Source: Acinetobacter sp. UBA3106
GTDB lineage: Bacteria; Pseudomonadota; Gammaproteobacteria; Pseudomonadales; Moraxellaceae
Assembly: GCA_002365595.1 (NCBI GenBank)
Contig: DFAM01000001.1
Span: 144,554-152,333 of the forward strand
Direction: 5' to 3'
DNA: 7,780 bases
Each line of letters opens with the position of its first letter. Position 1 is the first letter of the stretch. The notes below the pieces were generated by a model. It was not told the origin of the DNA. It made no database searches and worked only from the letters and a program-made list of their open reading frames with translations. Position numbers and translations under genes: made by a program. This document shows, piece after piece, positions 5,466-7,780 of the stretch.

Positions 5466-7175
5466 TTAAAAAGTCACACGCTGATATTTACGATATTCAG
5501 GCTTCCAGAAATTCGCTTCGATTGAACGTTGTAAAGTTTCAATATCAACTGGAGGTGCCACGCCATCCTGAATTGCCGCTTGAGCAACTTTTAAGGCAAT
5601 TATCTTGGAAATTTCCTGAATCTGGTCTAAATCCGGCAGTAAATTTGATTTTACATCCTGTAATTTAGGCGAACAATCAGCCAACGCATTACTAGATGCC
5701 ATTAACATATTATTGGTTACGCGTTTTGCTCCAGAAGCAATCACGCCCAATCCAATACCGGGGAAAATATAAGAGTTATTACATTGGGAAATGTTATAAA
5801 TTTCATCCTGATAATTTACCGGTGCAAATGGGCTACCGGTGGCAATTAACGCTTTACCATTGGTCCACTGAATAATATCTGCCGGTACGGCTTCCACTTT
5901 AGAGGTCGGATTAGATAAAGGGAAAATGATCGGCTGTTCACAGTTTTCAGCCATTGCCGTAATGACATCTTTACTGAACAAACCTGGCTGTCCAGAGACA
6001 CCAATCAGCACGGTAGGTTTGATCGATTTCACCACGTCGAGTAATGAAATGGTATTATCCGGATCTGCCCATTTGGCAATATGTTTAGGATTCTGAGCTA
6101 ATTTTCTTTGGAAATCTAACAAATTAGGCTGATTGTCAGTAATCAGGCCAAAGCGGTCCACCATGAAAATCCGCTTGCGTGCCTGAGCGTCGGTCAACCC
6201 CTCTGCAACCATCTGCGCAACAATCTGTTCTGCAATACCACAGCCTGCTGACCCTGCGCCCAAGAAAGCAATCGTTTGGTCTTTTAACTGTTTGTTTGAA
6301 GCATGTGAAGCTGCAATCAGACTTCCCACTGCGACAGCAGCGGTGCCCTGAATATCATCATTAAAACAACACACCTGATCACGATATTTTTCAAGTAGCG
6401 GCATAGCATGATGCTGGGCAAAATCTTCAAATTGAATCAGCGCTTGCGGCCATCTTCTTTGGATTGCTTCAATCACCTGATCAACAAAATCAAAGTATTC
6501 ATCACCACTAATACGGGGTTTACGCCAGCCCATATAAATCGGGTCGTTTAGTAATTGCTGATTATTGGTACCGACATCCAGCGTGATCGGCAAAGTATAG
6601 GCCGGGCTAATACCACCACATGCGGTATATAAAGCCAGTTTTCCAATGGGAATTCCCATGCCGCCAATACCCTGATCGCCTAGACCTAAAATTCGTTCAC
6701 CATCAGTAATGACAATGACTTTGACATTTCTTCTGTTGACGTTATATAGGATCTGATCGATATGTTCACGGTCTGAATAGGAAATAAAAATACCGCGATG
6801 CCGGCGATAAATATCTGAAAAGCGTTGGCAGGCTTCGCCTACGGTTGGCGTATAGATAATCGGCATCATTTCACTTAAATGATTTTCAATTAAGTGATAA
6901 TACAAGGTCTCATTAGTATCCTGGATATTACGCAAATAGATGTGTTTATTAATGTCGTCATTAAAAGAACAATATTGCTGATAAGAACGCTGACTTTGCT
7001 CTTCTATGGACTCAATCGCATGAGGGATCAATCCATGCAGATTGAAATTGCTTCGTTCTTCTTCAGTGAAAGCTGAACCTTTGTTTAAAAGAGGCAGTTC
7101 AAGTAAAGTATATCCTGCATAAGGAACATATAGCGGACGTTTCACCTTCTGATTCTTTATCACTTTTTGACTCAC
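5466..7175 (-). CDS. maeA: NAD-dependent malic enzyme (oxaloacetate-decarboxylating)
   Basis: 569 aa, full length for the family (E. coli MaeA/SfcA is 565 aa) and very similar to it throughout. It converts L-malate and NAD+ to pyruvate, CO2 and NADH in the cytoplasm, feeding pyruvate from the TCA cycle during growth on organic acids. Catalytic residues are recognisable: Tyr108 in IYTPTVGEA, Lys179 in GIPIGKL, and the metal ligands Glu250/Asp251 in QFEDF and Asp274 in FNDDIQGT. The Rossmann loop FLGAGSAGCG spans 304-313, and the acidic Asp340 (FMVDRFG) at the end of the next strand favours NAD over NADP. The C-terminal SNPT, ATGSPF and FPGIGLG motifs are intact. The start is GTG at 7175; its ribosome binding site is weak, and GTGs at codons 5 and 11 remain possible. 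The gene stands alone and is convergent with the small membrane gene. The alternative symbol is sfcA. Confidence 0.97.
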   Translation of the reverse strand: MSQKVIKNQKVKRPLYVPYAGYTLLELPLLNKGSAFTEEERSNFNLHGLIPHAIESIEEQSQRSYQQYCSFNDDINKHIYLRNIQDTNETLYYHLIENHLSEMMPIIYTPTVGEACQRFSDIYRRHRGIFISYSDREHIDQILYNVNRRNVKVIVITDGERILGLGDQGIGGMGIPIGKLALYTACGGISPAYTLPITLDVGTNNQQLLNDPIYMGWRKPRISGDEYFDFVDQVIEAIQRRWPQALIQFEDFAQHHAMPLLEKYRDQVCCFNDDIQGTAAVAVGSLIAASHASNKQLKDQTIAFLGAGSAGCGIAEQIVAQMVAEGLTDAQARKRIFMVDRFGLITDNQPNLLDFQRKLAQNPKHIAKWADPDNTISLLDVVKSIKPTVLIGVSGQPGLFSKDVITAMAENCEQPIIFPLSNPTSKVEAVPADIIQWTNGKALIATGSPFAPVNYQDEIYNISQCNNSYIFPGIGLGVIASGAKRVTNNMLMASSNALADCSPKLQDVKSNLLPDLDQIQEISKIIALKVAQAAIQDGVAPPVDIETLQRSIEANFWKPEYRKYQRVTF

Positions 7176-7222
7176 TTCTGGAATTTGGTAAAAATACGGG
7201 AAATATAATTTATATTGTCTAT

Positions 7223-7314
7223 CCTATACCTTTTACTGATGTTCTCGTTATTTTAAGTTTTAATAACAAAAAAGGATCCATTTATTAATTTAATATAAAC
7301 AAAAAACCTATACC
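7223..7314. repeat. Direct octamer repeat CCTATACC upstream of maeA
   Basis: CCTATACC occurs at 7223-7230 and again at 7307-7314, in the same orientation and 84 bases apart. On the maeA strand it reads GGTATAGG. The spacing is close to eight turns of DNA, which would place both copies on the same face. The copies lie about 48 and 132 bases before the start codon. This is a possible regulator site pair, but the motif is short. Confidence 0.35.
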
Positions 7315-7611
7315 GGATTTAGCTTCATGATTATTCATACATAGTTTTTTAAACAATTAAATCAATTTAACTGAGTTATTATTTTATTTTTAATTAAATC
7401 AAAATATATAGTTATACATTTATAAAATGAGGATTTTAAATCGATCAATTTCTTATTTTATTAAAAATCTCCTAAATCAAAATTCAGAAGGATGCTCAAT
7501 AATCATGTCTAGTTGTTCAATATCGCTATAATGTTTTCATTCCTTCATTCTTAAATGTTTCTTAATTTATTATGTAAATCATTTTATTAGAAATAAGTAG
7601 CCAGACTTTGC

Positions 7612-7649
7612 CGGATTCATGACATGACTTTAGCCATGCCATGAATCTG
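7612..7649. repeat. Imperfect hairpin in the maeA upstream region
   Basis: GATTCATGACATG at 7614-7626 pairs with CATGCCATGAATC at 7635-7647, 12 of 13 positions, across an 8-base loop; a G-T and a C-G pair extend it outward by two. No T-run follows on either strand, so it is not a standard terminator. Its place just past the stop of the possible partial gene at the right edge would still fit a transcript-end structure for that gene. It may equally be a protein-binding palindrome. Confidence 0.5.
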
Positions 7650-7717
7650 CTCAGTATTTGAAGTGAGTAATCATTTTATAGATAATGATTGATTACCTAT
7701 ATTTAATTGTCTGACTT

Positions 7718-7780
7718 TTAAATTCTGCCTCTCGACATTTCCCCATTGACGAGTCTTAACAGGTTCAGCGGATTCTCATC
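7718..7780 (-). CDS. Possible 3' end of a minus-strand gene cut by the window edge
   Basis: Reading leftward from the window edge, one frame is open for 20 codons and ends with TAA at 7720-7718; the last residues read NGEMSRGRI. Base composition is more GC-rich here than in the 500 bases to the left, as expected where a gene ends. The stretch is too short to identify a family or exclude chance. If real, this gene lies upstream of maeA on the same strand, separated by about 540 bases and a hairpin. Confidence 0.3.
   Translation of the reverse strand, partial: DENPLNLLRLVNGEMSRGRI

Larger units (their letters stand above)
7176..7717. other. Long AT-rich region upstream of maeA, no gene seen
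   Basis: About 540 bases, very AT-rich, with stops in all frames and no credible open reading frame. It must carry the maeA promoter on the minus strand, but I find no pair of -35 and -10 boxes at good spacing. A plus-strand TATAAT occurs at 7527-7532 without a matching -35 box. The region contains a spaced octamer repeat (7223-7314) and an imperfect hairpin (7612-7649). A further loose dyad pairs GTAATCA at 7667 with TGATTAC at 7690-7696. Confidence 0.6.

Noticed and set aside
5466..7175. NADP-dependent malic enzyme or a MaeB-type phosphotransacetylase fusion
   Set aside because: Length and sequence follow the MaeA/SfcA type, an acidic residue occupies the cofactor-discriminating position, and there is no C-terminal phosphotransacetylase-like domain.
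7477..7541. Short minus-strand open stretch ending in EHPSEF before a TGA
   Set aside because: It is under 20 codons between stops, with no ribosome binding site or proper start; it may be a gene remnant but cannot be distinguished from chance.

Overview
The window looks like a chromosomal segment from an AT-rich gammaproteobacterium. The style (about 40% GC in genes, much lower between them), the Q/N/H-rich proteins and an E. coli SfcA-type malic enzyme suggest Acinetobacter or a close relative in the Moraxellaceae. This assignment is from impression, not a search. There is no sign of an insertion sequence, phage, CRISPR array, tRNA or rRNA.

Left part (140-3081, minus strand): a three-gene operon transcribed right to left and closed by a strong hairpin terminator at 140-171. 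The order is a 262-aa cytoplasmic helical protein, a 377-aa TelA-family protein (PF05816) and a roughly 305-aa protein with four membrane segments. Sizes, order and chemistry match the kilA-telA-telB (klaABC) operon of IncP plasmids RK2/RP4, so this is probably a chromosomal version of that cryptic tellurite-resistance and host-lethality operon. Two things stand out. The first protein appears to be a shortened, divergent copy of TelA itself. All three proteins also lack cysteine entirely.

Middle (3082-5366): a 352-bp divergent intergenic region with candidate regulatory sites leads rightward to an exported YVTN/YncE-like beta-propeller with a Sec signal peptide. A hairpin terminator or attenuator follows, then a small bitopic protein (158 aa) with one N-terminal membrane anchor, a Pro/Ala/Lys-rich linker and a helical extracytoplasmic domain. 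A perfect 15-bp hairpin at 5333-5366 serves as a shared terminator between this gene and the convergent malic enzyme gene.

Right part (5466-7780): maeA (sfcA), the NAD-type malic enzyme that converts malate to pyruvate and CO2, on the minus strand with a GTG start. About 540 bp of very AT-rich non-coding DNA lies upstream, with a spaced direct repeat and an imperfect hairpin. The last 63 bases may be the 3' end of another minus-strand gene. Bases 1-139 are AT-rich and I see no gene in them.

The most interesting unit is the KlaABC-like operon. The propeller and the small anchored protein both act outside the cytoplasm, but nothing here proves that they work together or with the operon.
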